In this document: piece after piece, positions 48,225 to 57,242 of the stretch | How the letters are laid out: the number at the start of each line of letters is the position of its first letter | Position numbering within the stretch: the stretch's first letter is position 1 | Origin: Clostridium minihomine | GTDB lineage: Bacteria; Bacillota; Clostridia; Oscillospirales; Acutalibacteraceae | Length of the DNA stretch: 64,000 nucleotides | Assembly: GCF_900240385.1 (NCBI RefSeq) | Contig: NZ_OEQH01000002.1 | Location: 384,488-448,487, forward strand | Direction: 5' to 3' | Made by a program: the position numbers and the translations under genes | Notes under the pieces: generated by a model | Told to the model about the DNA's origin: nothing | Database searches by the model: none | The model's input: only the letters and a program-made list of their open reading frames with translations

Positions 48225-48572
48225 TTATTCAGACTGCGGAAAAACCACAGTCAAAAGCATTTTAAATTGCTTCGGCGCATAAACAGCGTGGGGCTTTTGT
48301 GCCGGCATAATTAAAAACTGCCCGGATGTTACGGTATGTTTTTCTCCGTTTACGGTAAACTCGCCGGTTCCGTCCAGTACATATACCATGGCATCGCCCT
48401 TAGAATCGTGGGTACTGATTTCCTCCCCCTCAGCAAAAGCAAACAAAGTCATGCTCACATGTGGATTCTGTGAAATCGTGCGGCTTACAATTTGCCCCGG
48501 CAGATAAGAGACCTGATCGGCCAGATTTTGAACCGATTCCGGATCCAAATTTTTTATAATTGCCACTACCAT
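48225..48572 (-). CDS. Small cupin-domain protein
   Basis: A 115-residue single-domain cupin. Motif 1 is GEEISTHDSKGDAMVYVLDGTGEFTVNG (only one of the usual His residues) and motif 2 is GQFLIMPAQKPHAVYAP. Metal ligands His and Glu are partly kept (H in STHDS, H in KPHAV). The length and pattern match cupins often encoded beside hcp in Clostridia (recollection). It could bind a small stress molecule or a metal; no enzyme activity is predictable. The start at ATG 48572 has a weak ribosome-binding site. It is the first gene of the cupin-hcp operon. Confidence 0.8.
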   Translation of the reverse strand: MVVAIIKNLDPESVQNLADQVSYLPGQIVSRTISQNPHVSMTLFAFAEGEEISTHDSKGDAMVYVLDGTGEFTVNGEKHTVTSGQFLIMPAQKPHAVYAPKQFKMLLTVVFPQSE

Positions 48573-48630
48573 CCCAGCTTTCTTTTTAAAATTTGAATAG
48601 CAGCTTGTTCTGCACCCGCTTTCTAAAGTT

Positions 48631-48672
48631 ATTATATGTAAAAACCCCGTATAAATCGGTTGCTTATGCAAC
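48631..48672 (-). promoter_or_regulatory. Predicted FNR/HcpR-type site and -10 of the cupin-hcp operon
   Basis: Minus-strand TATAAT lies at 48636-48631 with no -35 element. The palindrome GTTGC-TTAT-GCAAC (48659-48672) is centred at 48665.5, about 41.5 bp upstream of the expected start near 48624. That is the class II position of CRP/FNR activators; HcpR, of this family, controls hcp in Clostridia. The exact motif differs from published HcpR consensus sequences as I remember them. Confidence 0.45.
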
Positions 48673-48701
48673 AAACTATAAATTTTTTATTTTTATAAAA
48701 A

Positions 48702-48742
48702 AACAGGTTCCCTTCGCCGAAATTCGACGAAAGGAACCTGCT
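48702..48742 (-). terminator. Terminator of nifJ
   Basis: CAGGTTCC (48704-48711) pairs with GGAACCTG (48733-48740), extended by TTCG/CGAA on the inside. On the minus strand the stem is followed by TTTTTTTATAAA. Confidence 0.8.
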
Positions 48743-48793
48743 CTATTGCAGCGGTGCTGTTAACCGCTCATTATAATTTGAATAAAAAAAGAT

Positions 48794-51700
48794 TCAGCGA
48801 CTTGCCCTGGCTTCCAGCTGCTCATAGCGGAGTTTTGCATCGAACTCAGCCTTTTCAAACAGCGTCTCAGCACGATCCGGGAAAGCACGGGTCAAAGCAC
48901 TGTAACGAACTTCACCCATAATAAAGTCACGATAGCTCTCTGTGGGAGCCTTGCTGTCAAGCTGGAAGGGGTTCTTGCCCTGATCCGCCAAACGGGGATC
49001 GAAGCGGAAGTTGTGCCAGTAACCGGCCGCAACCGCTTTCTTCTCTTCCTGCTGAGAAACAGTCATGCCACCCTTAATACCATGGTTAATGCAAGGTGCA
49101 TACGCAATGATAAGGGACGGGCCGTTGTAGCTTTCTGCCTCGTGGAAGGCTTTCAGGCACTGATTGTAATCTGCGCCCATGGCCACGTGAGCCACATAAA
49201 CATAACCATAGCTCATGGCGATGGCTGCCAAGTCTTTCTTCTTAATGGCCTTACCTGCCGCCGCAAACTGTGCCACAGAACCGGTAGGAGTTGCCTTAGA
49301 TGCCTGACCGCCGGTGTTAGAGTACACCTCGGTATCGAACACCAGAATGTTGACGTTCTCACCGGTAGCAATCACATGATCCAGGCCGCCAAAGCCGATA
49401 TCATAAGCCCAGCCGTCGCCGCCAAAGATCCACATGGACTTCTTGGCCAGATAATCTCTGTCGGCCAAAATCAGGTTTGCCAGTTCGCCCAGCTCGCCGT
49501 CTTTCTTTCCGTTTTCCAACAGGCTCAAAAGTGCCTGAGCGGCCTTTTTGTTTTCTCCGCTGCTGGAAAGGGTATCCAGATATTTCTGTGCCGCTTCCTT
49601 CAGCTCAGCAGATGCTTCACTCAAAGTCAGAATCTTTTCAACATATTCTGCCAAACGGTTGCGCACAGCCTTTTGTCCCAATGCCATACCCAAACCGAAC
49701 TCGGCGTTGTCCTCAAACAAAGAGTTTGCCCAAGCAGGACCATGGCCCTCACGGTTTACAGTATAGGGAGTTGCCGGTGCAGAACCACCCCAAATAGAGG
49801 AGCAGCCGGTGGCGTTGGCAATAAACATCCGGTCGCCGAACAGCTGAGTTGCCAGCTTGGCATAAGGTGTTTCACCGCAGCCTGCGCAAGCGCCGGAGAA
49901 TTCCAACAGCGGCTGACGGAACTGGCTTCCCTTAACGGTGGTATCCTTAAACTTCTCGAATACTTCCGGTTTGTCAGAAAGAGTTCTGCCATACTCAAAT
50001 ACTTCGGCAACCGGCAGCTGGGTGTCAATGGGTTTGAGAACCAAAGCCTTGTTGCCCTTCATACCGGGGCAAACCTGCGCGCAGGATCCGCATCCGGTGC
50101 AATCCAAAGTGGAAACCGCAATCGAGAATTTCAATCCCGGCAAGCCATTGAGATCCTTAGACTTGGTGTGGGCCGGAGCCTTTGCCAGTTCCTCAGGAGT
50201 CATAACCAGCGGGCGAATTACCGCGTGGGGACACACATAAGAGCAGAAGTTGCACTGAATGCAGTTTTCAGGCTGCCATTCGGGCACGTCCACTGCAATA
50301 CCGCGTTTTTCATAAGCCGCACTGCCCTGAGGCACGGTGCCGTCGGCGTAGTTCTTAAAGTCTGCAACGGTCAGTTTGCTGCCGCGGAAGGAGTTAACGG
50401 GGTTAAGAATGTTCTTAACATAATCGACCAATTCGGGGCGATCTCCCAGAACCGGCACTTCAATGTCATCATCCTGTGCAGTCTTCCAGCTCTCGGGAAC
50501 CGAAACCTCGTGTACGTCGGTAGCGCCTCTGTCAATCGCGGCATGGTTCATGGCAACAATCTTGTCACCCTTGGCGCTGTAAGACTTGGTCGCAGCATCT
50601 TTCATAAATTGTGCTGCCTGCTCAATGGGAATGATGTTGGCAATTTTAAAGAAAGCAGCCTGCAAAATGGTATTGATGCGTCCGCCCAGACCCAGTTCTT
50701 TACCGATTTTAATACCGTCGATAATATAGAAATGGATGTCGTTCTCCGCAATGTATCTCTTCATTTTACCGGGCAGGCGGTGCTCCAGCTCTTCTACACT
50801 CCAGGGGCAGTTCAGAAGGAAGCTTCCGCCTTTTTTCAGGTCTTCCACAATGTCATATTTGTGCAGATAAGAAGGATTGTGGCAGGCAACAAAGTCAGCC
50901 TGACTGATATAATAGGTGGATTTAATCGGCTTATCACCAAAACGAAGGTGAGAAACCGTCAGGCCACCAGATTTTTTGGAATCATAATCAAAATAACCCT
51001 GCGCATACATGTCGGTATGATCGCCAATAATCTTAATGGAGTTTTTGTTGGCACCAACCGTACCATCTGCGCCCAGTCCCCAGAATTTGCAGGAATGGGT
51101 TCCCTTGGGAACGGTATTCACACGCTCTGCATTGGTCAAAGACAAGTGGGTCAAATCATCCACGATACCGATAGTAAAACGTCTTTTGGGGGTCTCGCTC
51201 TGCATATTGCGGTAAACAGCGATGATATCATCCGGTGTGGTGTCTTTAGAACCCAATCCATAGCGGCCGCTATAAACCGAAACACCGTTAAAGTCGCTGT
51301 CTGCCAAAGCAGCCAGAATATCCAGGAACAAAGGCTCACCGATAGAGCCGGGCTCTTTGGTTCTGTCAAGAACAGAAATTCTTTTCACACTCTTGGGCAG
51401 AACATCCAGCAGATATTTTGCCACAAAAGGACGGTACAGATGAACTTTCACCAGACCTACCTTTTCGCCGGCAGCATTCAGGTAATCAATTACTTCTTCG
51501 GTACAGTCACAAACCGAACCCATGGCAACAATCACTCTGTCTGCCTCAGGATGTCCATAATAGTTAAAGGGTTTATAATCGGTACCGATTTTCGCGTTGA
51601 CCTGATTCATATAGTCAACCACAATCTCCGGCACAGCATCATAATAGGGGTTGGTGGCTTCACGAGCCTGGAAGAAAATATCACCGTTCTGGGCACTTCC

Positions 51701-52348
51701 GCGCAGTACAGGATGCTCAGGGTTCAGTGAACGGCGGCGAAAGCGGCTCAGAGCCTCTTTGTCCAGCATATCGTCCAGATCCTGATAATCCCACATCGCT
51801 ACCTTCTGAATTTCATGAGAGGTGCGGAAACCGTCAAAAAAGTGGAGGAAAGGCACTCTTCCACGGATAGCAGCCAAGTGTGCCACAGCACCCAAGTCCA
51901 TGACTTCTTGGGGGTTATTGGAACACAGCATTGCAAAACCCGTTTGACGACAAGCATAAATATCCGAATGATCACCAAAAATAGACAACGCATGGGTTGC
52001 CAGGGCGCGTGCGGAAACATGAATTACAGAAGGCAACAGCTCACCAGCCATTTTATACATGTTTGGAATCATGAGCAACAGCCCCTGAGAAGCCGTATAA
52101 GTGGTGGTCAACGCACCTGCTGCAAGAGAACCGTGTACCGCGCCGGCCGCACCGGCCTCGGACTGCATTTCTGTTACCTGGACTTCTCTGCCGAACAGAT
52201 TTTTTCGTCCGTTAGCGGCATACTTGTCCGTCTCATCCGCCATCACAGAGGAAGGCGTGATCGGATAGATGGCGGCAACATCCGTAAACGCATAAGAAAC
52301 ATGCGCTGCAGCGGTATTACCATCTATGGTTTTTGTTTTTCTTGCCAT
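48794..52348 (-). CDS. nifJ: Pyruvate:ferredoxin (flavodoxin) oxidoreductase
   Basis: A 1184-residue single-chain PFOR that makes acetyl-CoA, CO2 and reduced ferredoxin, a core enzyme of clostridial fermentation. Domain order: pyruvate-binding domain I (GNTAAAHVSYAFTDVAAIYPITPSS), domain II, the gamma region (FWGLGADGTVGANKNSIKIIG), the two-cluster ferredoxin domain (CIQCNFCSYVCPH and CTGCGSCAQVCPG), and the TPP domain with GACAGCGETPYAKLATQLFG, GGDGWAYDIGFGGLDHV and the final Cys in YAPCINHG. The length is typical. An AAGGAGGAA site precedes ATG 52348. No ferredoxin gene lies nearby. Confidence 0.97.
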   Translation of the reverse strand: MARKTKTIDGNTAAAHVSYAFTDVAAIYPITPSSVMADETDKYAANGRKNLFGREVQVTEMQSEAGAAGAVHGSLAAGALTTTYTASQGLLLMIPNMYKMAGELLPSVIHVSARALATHALSIFGDHSDIYACRQTGFAMLCSNNPQEVMDLGAVAHLAAIRGRVPFLHFFDGFRTSHEIQKVAMWDYQDLDDMLDKEALSRFRRRSLNPEHPVLRGSAQNGDIFFQAREATNPYYDAVPEIVVDYMNQVNAKIGTDYKPFNYYGHPEADRVIVAMGSVCDCTEEVIDYLNAAGEKVGLVKVHLYRPFVAKYLLDVLPKSVKRISVLDRTKEPGSIGEPLFLDILAALADSDFNGVSVYSGRYGLGSKDTTPDDIIAVYRNMQSETPKRRFTIGIVDDLTHLSLTNAERVNTVPKGTHSCKFWGLGADGTVGANKNSIKIIGDHTDMYAQGYFDYDSKKSGGLTVSHLRFGDKPIKSTYYISQADFVACHNPSYLHKYDIVEDLKKGGSFLLNCPWSVEELEHRLPGKMKRYIAENDIHFYIIDGIKIGKELGLGGRINTILQAAFFKIANIIPIEQAAQFMKDAATKSYSAKGDKIVAMNHAAIDRGATDVHEVSVPESWKTAQDDDIEVPVLGDRPELVDYVKNILNPVNSFRGSKLTVADFKNYADGTVPQGSAAYEKRGIAVDVPEWQPENCIQCNFCSYVCPHAVIRPLVMTPEELAKAPAHTKSKDLNGLPGLKFSIAVSTLDCTGCGSCAQVCPGMKGNKALVLKPIDTQLPVAEVFEYGRTLSDKPEVFEKFKDTTVKGSQFRQPLLEFSGACAGCGETPYAKLATQLFGDRMFIANATGCSSIWGGSAPATPYTVNREGHGPAWANSLFEDNAEFGLGMALGQKAVRNRLAEYVEKILTLSEASAELKEAAQKYLDTLSSSGENKKAAQALLSLLENGKKDGELGELANLILADRDYLAKKSMWIFGGDGWAYDIGFGGLDHVIATGENVNILVFDTEVYSNTGGQASKATPTGSVAQFAAAGKAIKKKDLAAIAMSYGYVYVAHVAMGADYNQCLKAFHEAESYNGPSLIIAYAPCINHGIKGGMTVSQQEEKKAVAAGYWHNFRFDPRLADQGKNPFQLDSKAPTESYRDFIMGEVRYSALTRAFPDRAETLFEKAEFDAKLRYEQLEARASR

Positions 52349-52433
52349 GTAATATTTCCTCCTTTAAGGATAAATGATTATGGTGAGCGAGCATAAGACT
52401 TGCACGGTCGCGCATCCATCTTTGCCTCGTTAC

Positions 52434-52462
52434 ATTTTATCATTTTTTTACAATAGTGTAAA
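52434..52462 (-). promoter_or_regulatory. nifJ promoter with overlapping inverted repeat
   Basis: Minus-strand TTTACA (52462-52457), 17 bp, TAAAAT (52439-52434). The -35 hexamer is one arm of TTTACA-N4-TGTAAA (52447-52462), which could be an operator, for example for a redox regulator; the sequence differs from the Rex consensus TTGTTAA-N4-TTAACAA. The leader to the ATG is about 80 nt. The remainder of the 445-bp gap (52463-52676) shows no gene. Confidence 0.5.
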
Positions 52463-52676
52463 GGCTAAGCAGCCCCATTTTCGGGGATTTCATTGCATGA
52501 AAAGACAATTTCAAAAAAAGTGTTACGGAATGAGGAAAAAAACTGGTACAATCTGCAAACAGCCAGATTTACTCATTTTGGGGTCAATCCGCCCAAAAAT
52601 GGCGCACTTTGCAACACTATATCTCTCTTTCTGAGCCGCACCTCTTCGCAGAAAGCGCTGCCCAGCCGCAAGCTGT

Positions 52677-52706
52677 TTGACACATTCGCGTAAAATAAGA
52701 TACAAT
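52677..52706 (+). promoter_or_regulatory. Promoter of the CNNM/CBS gene
   Basis: A perfect TTGACA (52677-52682), an 18-bp spacer and TACAAT (52701-52706), about 85 bp before the ATG. Confidence 0.6.
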
Positions 52707-52793
52707 AGAAAATAATTGAATCTTTTAGAAATCAATTGAATCCTTTTTGGCGGAAACACAATACTATTCTACATTTGAAAGGGGAAAAAATAC

Positions 52794-54275
52794 ATGCCTC
52801 CCGAACCTGCGGGCATATTATCCGACGCGCCCATGCTTTTGAGCGCGCAAACCACCGCTGTCGCTTCAGACTTTAATCCGTTTATCTCGCTGCTTATTCT
52901 GTTCCTTCTAATTTTGGTGAATGCATTTTTTGCGGCTTCTGAAATTGCTGTTATTACGCTTAACGACAATAAAATCAGAAAAATGGCCGAAGACGGCAAT
53001 AAAAAAGCGGAAAAGATCCTAAAGCTGACAGAAAACTCCAGCCGGTTCCTTTCTACCATACAAATCGGGGTTACACTTTCTGGCTTTCTGACTTCTGCCT
53101 CTGCATCACAAAGCTTTGCCTACATTTTGACAGAAAAGCTAAGCTTTTTACCTTTTTCTTCGTCCATGATTCAGGGCATTTCAACAGTTCTGATTACCAT
53201 TGTGTTGTCTTACTTTTCTTTGGTTCTGGGCGAACTGGTTCCGAAAAAAATTGCCATGCAAAAGGCCGAAGCGCTTACTTTTAAATTTGTGGGGATATTA
53301 AGTGCAACTGCCTCGATATTCAGTGTGTTTATTTCGTTCCTAACGCTATCCACCAACTTTGTACTAAAGATTCTGGGCTTTGACCCCAACTCTTCAGAAG
53401 ACACTGTTACTGAAGAAGAAATTCTGATGATGGTGGATGTTGGCGAAGAAAAGGGCCTGATTGTGGGCAGCGCCAAGGATATGATAGAAAATATTTTTGA
53501 TTTTTCTGACACAACAGTGGAAGAAATCATGACCCACCGTACCGACGTAACAGCGGTGGAAGACACCAGCACGGTACAAGATGTGGTAAACCTGGCCATT
53601 GAGGAAGGCTATTCCAGAATGCCGGTATTCCATGAAGATCTAGACACGGTTCTGGGCATTATTTATGTAAAAGATCTGCTGAAATATGTGGGCAGTGAAA
53701 TTAACGGCGATGTAAAGATCACCGACTTGATGCGCCCGGCTTATTTTGTTCCGGAAACACAGCGTTGTACGGAACTGTTTGCCGAAATGACCGAGAAAAA
53801 GGTGCAAATTGCTGTAATTGTAGATGAATACGGCGGTACATCGGGTATTATTACACTGGAAGATTTGCTGGAAGCAATTGTCGGTAACATTCAGGATGAA
53901 TTTGATGACGAAGAGGAAGAAATTCGCCGGGTCAGCGACAACAGCTACACCGTAGAAGGCAGTACCTCTATTGATGAAATATCCGACTTAGTAGGGGTTA
54001 CCTTACCGGAAGGCGATTATGATACCATTGCCGGCTTGGTGGTGGAAAAAATCAGACGAATTCCCAAATCAGGCGAACATCCTGTGGTTCGGGTGGAAAA
54101 CCTGACACTAACCGTACAGGAAGTGGAAGAGAATCGTATTTCCCGGATTTTAATTGTGAAAGATCTTCCTGTAAAAGAGGAAACTCCCCCGCCGGAACAA
54201 AAAGAAAAAAACAGCTTGTTCCGAAAAGAATCCGCCAAGGATACCGGGCCCTCTTTTATTGACACTGAATTATAA
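52794..54275 (+). CDS. CNNM/CorC-type membrane protein with CBS domains (hemolysin family)
   Basis: A 493-residue protein. N-terminal CNNM (DUF21) domain with hydrophobic segments near 29-50, 93-115, 120-145 and 165-190 (SLLILFLLILVNAFFAASEIAVITLNDNKI, LGELVPKKIAMQKAE). Then two CBS domains (about 210-330: IMTHRTDVTAVEDTSTVQDVV...GYSRMPVF, GIIYVKDLL, IVDEYGGTSGIITLEDLLEAIVG) and the C-terminal CorC/HlyC domain (about 345-430, VEGSTSIDEISDLVGVTLPEGDYDTIAGLV). The family mediates magnesium or cobalt export. A Pro/Glu-rich tail ends it. The start at 52794 has AAAGGGG upstream; the leading 26 residues are not very hydrophobic. Confidence 0.92.
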   Translation: MPPEPAGILSDAPMLLSAQTTAVASDFNPFISLLILFLLILVNAFFAASEIAVITLNDNKIRKMAEDGNKKAEKILKLTENSSRFLSTIQIGVTLSGFLTSASASQSFAYILTEKLSFLPFSSSMIQGISTVLITIVLSYFSLVLGELVPKKIAMQKAEALTFKFVGILSATASIFSVFISFLTLSTNFVLKILGFDPNSSEDTVTEEEILMMVDVGEEKGLIVGSAKDMIENIFDFSDTTVEEIMTHRTDVTAVEDTSTVQDVVNLAIEEGYSRMPVFHEDLDTVLGIIYVKDLLKYVGSEINGDVKITDLMRPAYFVPETQRCTELFAEMTEKKVQIAVIVDEYGGTSGIITLEDLLEAIVGNIQDEFDDEEEEIRRVSDNSYTVEGSTSIDEISDLVGVTLPEGDYDTIAGLVVEKIRRIPKSGEHPVVRVENLTLTVQEVEENRISRILIVKDLPVKEETPPPEQKEKNSLFRKESAKDTGPSFIDTEL

Positions 54276-54285
54276 TTGATTGATT

Positions 54286-54328
54286 AAAAAAACACCGTTG
54301 ACTCCAAGCGTGAGTCAACGGTGTTTTT
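54286..54328. terminator. Bidirectional terminator between two convergent genes
   Basis: AAAAACACCGTTGACTC (54286 on) is an exact inverted repeat with GAGTCAACGGTGTTTTT, ending at 54328, with A and T runs at the ends. It serves the CNNM gene (stop 54275) and the minus-strand secreted-protein gene (stop 54367). Confidence 0.85.
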
Positions 54329-54366
54329 CACATATTAAAATTAGATTGTTTCCATGTAAAAGTGCA

Positions 54367-55755
54367 TCAAGAAGTAAAATAGCTCAGATTTCTGGCTGCT
54401 ACTCCGCCCTGTTTGACTCCTGCAGTCACCATCACCCGAATGGAGGAGTGAACTCCCCGTACGGAAGAAAAGACGGTAGTGGGATCATTGCTGGCCCGGT
54501 GCGCAGTAATGCGGTAATACACATCCACCTGTCCGTTGCCCCTGTCTACCCGGCGCAGCTCCCGAACCGATGCAATATGCGGGCGGCTGGAATAGGTGTT
54601 AACCTCATTGGCAGAAGCGCCCTGCAGCGTTACCTTATAGTCATAAATATTACCCGGCGCAAACTGATAAGAAAGCGTATCAATCATAACCCAACCGGTC
54701 GCTGGCTGTACAGTCAGCGTGTAGCTGGTGCTGGATCCGTTGGAAGACGTCACTGTAATTACAGAAACACCGGTGGAAAGTCCCTGCACTTTATATTGGG
54801 TTCCGCCATTAACAGCGGTTCCGCCCCCAATCACCTGTGCCACCGTCGGATTTCCAGAAGTCACCGTAAAGGTTCCTGTGGTTGGTTTCTGAATCAAAAT
54901 CGATGCAGTAGCGCCAATCCCTACGGTTCCGGTATATGCACTAAGCTGTACCGAATCGGATGAACTGCTCCCCGAACTGGAAGAGCCGGAACCGGACAGG
55001 TTCAAATTCGTAGGAGTCAGCACATAAGTACCGCCGGTGGAAATGCCAAACCGAAACTCACAATCCTTATTCATCTTATATTTGCTGTTCGTTACATAAG
55101 CCAACTTCGAACCACTTTGCTTATACAGGAAAAAGGAATTTTTCTTGGCATACTCCAGCTCATCATCATAAAAAACCGGATAACCGATTTTTTCGTCATC
55201 ATCACTTTCTTTGTCCACCGGAATAATCAGTTCTGTGTTCTGAGGCAATTCGGTGGTGTGCTTCATCTGCACCGCCGCACTGTTCACCGTAATCGGGTCT
55301 GTCAGTTTTAAAGGGCTGACCGAAGTGGTTTTCAGCGCTAAATTAATGTCAGCCATCTTATCCATTTTCCCTTTGTGAAAAACCCAGGCATATTCCATGC
55401 CCATATCGCTGCCATTTTCCGAGCCATTGTTAGAAAACACCTTAAACGTTGCTTTCCGGCCCGTTTTCTGAATAACCTGTAAGGTAGACTGTGGAACTGT
55501 AATCTTGCTCATGTCCTGCACCTGTTTTGAAGTGCCGTCAAAATGCAGCTCCACCACTACATCTTCCCGTTCATTGGTCAGAACATATTCAATTTCTGAA
55601 AGCTGTTTGGTCGTAAAACTATAAGTAGAAGTATACTTAATATCACTATATATCAGCTCTGTTGTCGCTGCCCTTGCCACCTGTAAGGGTATAGCCGACA
55701 ACGTGAGTCCCAGCGATAAAGCAACCGCCAAACTCTTTTTCCACAAACCGCGCAT
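54367..55755 (-). CDS. Secreted protein with Ser-rich linker and Ig-like domain, function unknown
   Basis: A 462-residue exported protein. The signal peptide is clear (basic MRGLWKKS, then LAVALSLGLTLSAIPLQ and cleavage after VARA, about residue 29). Residues 30-245 are a beta-rich region without a family I recognise. A Ser/Gly linker (GSGSSSSGSSSSDS, about 255-270) precedes an Ig-like/BIG2-type domain (about 270-350: VGIGATASILIQKPTTGTFTVTSGNPTVAQVIGG...GLSTGVSVITVTSSNG). The end, 351-462, is a third beta-rich unit. No LPXTG or SLH anchor is seen. It stands alone on the minus strand with an AGGAGG site. Confidence 0.8.
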   Translation of the reverse strand: MRGLWKKSLAVALSLGLTLSAIPLQVARAATTELIYSDIKYTSTYSFTTKQLSEIEYVLTNEREDVVVELHFDGTSKQVQDMSKITVPQSTLQVIQKTGRKATFKVFSNNGSENGSDMGMEYAWVFHKGKMDKMADINLALKTTSVSPLKLTDPITVNSAAVQMKHTTELPQNTELIIPVDKESDDDEKIGYPVFYDDELEYAKKNSFFLYKQSGSKLAYVTNSKYKMNKDCEFRFGISTGGTYVLTPTNLNLSGSGSSSSGSSSSDSVQLSAYTGTVGIGATASILIQKPTTGTFTVTSGNPTVAQVIGGGTAVNGGTQYKVQGLSTGVSVITVTSSNGSSTSYTLTVQPATGWVMIDTLSYQFAPGNIYDYKVTLQGASANEVNTYSSRPHIASVRELRRVDRGNGQVDVYYRITAHRASNDPTTVFSSVRGVHSSIRVMVTAGVKQGGVAARNLSYFTS

Positions 55756-56050
55756 TGGCTCAATTCCTCCTTATCGGCGACGCCTCACACCGCGCCGCAA
55801 ATTCCCTGAATACTATCACAAATTCCCTATTTTTCCCTTTCATTATAAACAAAATCTAACCGGCAGTCAAGGTGATTGATTCTTTCCTCGTTATGTCAAT
55901 AGATTCGTAATCATAAAACTAATCCGGCAAAACGATACAAATTCCATTGATTGACATCGGCCAAATCAATATGCTATGATTTGGGCAAGAAGCCCGCTAT
56001 ACCGACATTTTTTGTCGGAACAGTCTTCAATATTACCGGGAGGATTTGTT

Positions 56051-56668
56051 ATGAAGAGAACCAAACCTTTAATGCTCTCTTTTCTGTCAATTGTCTTATT
56101 TCAGGTATTGTTTTTTACCACGCTGATTTTTTTATATCACATTATTCAAATTGCCCCGCCCTACATCAAACCCATTTCTTATGAATATTATAAACAGCTC
56201 ATCGAACTCCCCTTTGTGCCACAGGACTATTTTTTTACGAGTCTGGTTCTGATACTGAACAGCCTGTTTTTGGTGTGTTTTGTGTCGATGATCACCTACA
56301 TTTTGGTCACACGGGATCTGCGCCGGGCCGTGGGCGGAAAAAACTTTATTTTCTCAATTCTCATCGGTATTTTGGCGTATGTAATCTGTCTTTTGCTGAT
56401 TCGATTTATAGCAGAACACTATCGGCTATATATGATTTTAATCCCCAACCAGATCCTCTCCCTCATGCTGCTCTATTATCTGACTGTAATTGGGCTGCAC
56501 AAACTGTTTCGAAAAGATGCTGACGAGTCGGAGGAATCGGCAGAAGCCTTGGGTTCCTCTGTCAGTCAGGATACCGCCCCCATTCCAGAAATCCCAAATT
56601 TCAACCCGGATCTTAGTTCTGTGCCAACCGAAGAACCAATGGAAGATCAGGAAAACTCCTTGCCATAA
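56051..56668 (+). CDS. Conserved-looking membrane protein, function unknown
   Basis: A 205-residue protein with about four hydrophobic segments: MLSFLSIVLFQVLFFTTLIFLYHII (10-33), FTSLVLILNSLFLVCFVSMITYILV, NFIFSILIGILAYVICLLLI, and LYMILIPNQILSLMLLYYLTVIGL. A charged, Ser/Glu/Pro-rich tail of about 50 residues (DADESEESAEALGSS...) follows, presumably in the cytoplasm. No family is recognised. The start ATG 56051 follows CGGGAGG; the frame reaches back to 55976 without a site. The gap of about 290 bp upstream (55756-56050) shows nothing else. Confidence 0.7.
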   Translation: MKRTKPLMLSFLSIVLFQVLFFTTLIFLYHIIQIAPPYIKPISYEYYKQLIELPFVPQDYFFTSLVLILNSLFLVCFVSMITYILVTRDLRRAVGGKNFIFSILIGILAYVICLLLIRFIAEHYRLYMILIPNQILSLMLLYYLTVIGLHKLFRKDADESEESAEALGSSVSQDTAPIPEIPNFNPDLSSVPTEEPMEDQENSLP

Positions 56669-56745
56669 AATAAATAGCGCACCCTTTTATTTCATCCGTT
56701 GAAGGAATCAATCTGGATACTCCGAATTCAGCCTGACAAAAAAAC

Positions 56746-56775
56746 AAACAACCACCGGCATGGCCGGTGGTTGTT
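56746..56775 (+). terminator. Terminator after the membrane protein gene
   Basis: ACAACCACCGGC pairs exactly with GCCGGTGGTTGT around a 2-4-nt loop, preceded by an A-run. Its T-tract is short (TTGTTC). Confidence 0.6.
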
Positions 56776-56784
56776 CTGTAATAA

Positions 56785-56822
56785 AAAAAACACCCTTCTG
56801 CACTGGTCAGAAGGGTGTTTCT
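56785..56822 (-). terminator. Terminator of the ribosomal protein operon
   Basis: AAACACCCTTCTG pairs with CAGAAGGGTGTTT around CACTGGT. The minus-strand side runs into TTTTTTTATTAC, 30 bp past the rplQ stop. Confidence 0.85.
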
Positions 56823-56852
56823 CTATTTAAGAATTGATGGGAGAAACTCCAA

Positions 56853-57194
56853 TCAAATCAGCTCAATAATTGCCATCTCGGCAGCATCACCGCGGCGGGG
56901 TCCGATTTTTGTAATGCGGGTATAACCGCCTTTACGATCGGCATATTTGGGGCCAATCTCTGAAAACAGCTTATGGGTTACGTCTTCCTTTGTAATAAAG
57001 GCAAGCGCCATGCGCTGATTGTGCAGATTGTTCTCCTTCGCCAGGGTAATCAGCTTCTCTGTCAGGGAACGAACTTCCTTGGCACGAGTCACTGTGGTCT
57101 CAATTTTGCCGTTTTCCAGCAAAAAGGTAACCATCCCTCTCAGCATAGCAGTTCTATGAGCAGTATCTCTTCCGAGCTTTCTGGTTCCAGGCAT
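56853..57194 (-). CDS. rplQ: 50S ribosomal protein L17
   Basis: A 113-residue large-subunit protein near the exit tunnel. The start [41 protein letters not shown] and end [15 protein letters not shown] are diagnostic. The length is the normal short bacterial form. It lies after rpoA and ends the alpha operon, followed by a terminator. Confidence 0.97.
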   Translation of the reverse strand: MPGTRKLGRDTAHRTAMLRGMVTFLLENGKIETTVTRAKEVRSLTEKLITLAKENNLHNQRMALAFITKEDVTHKLFSEIGPKYADRKGGYTRITKIGPRRGDAAEMAIIELI

Positions 57195-57242
57195 CGAAAT
57201 ATCACTCCTTTTACCTTAGGTTGCAAGTTTTTTGCTAAAAAA

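Noticed and set aside
47433-48314. 293-codon plus-strand open frame
   Set aside because: It is antisense to hcp and the cupin gene, both clearly recognised.
49013-51730. 905-codon plus-strand open frame
   Set aside because: It lies wholly antisense to nifJ, whose translation matches PFOR over its whole length; it has no ribosome-binding site and no recognisable domain.
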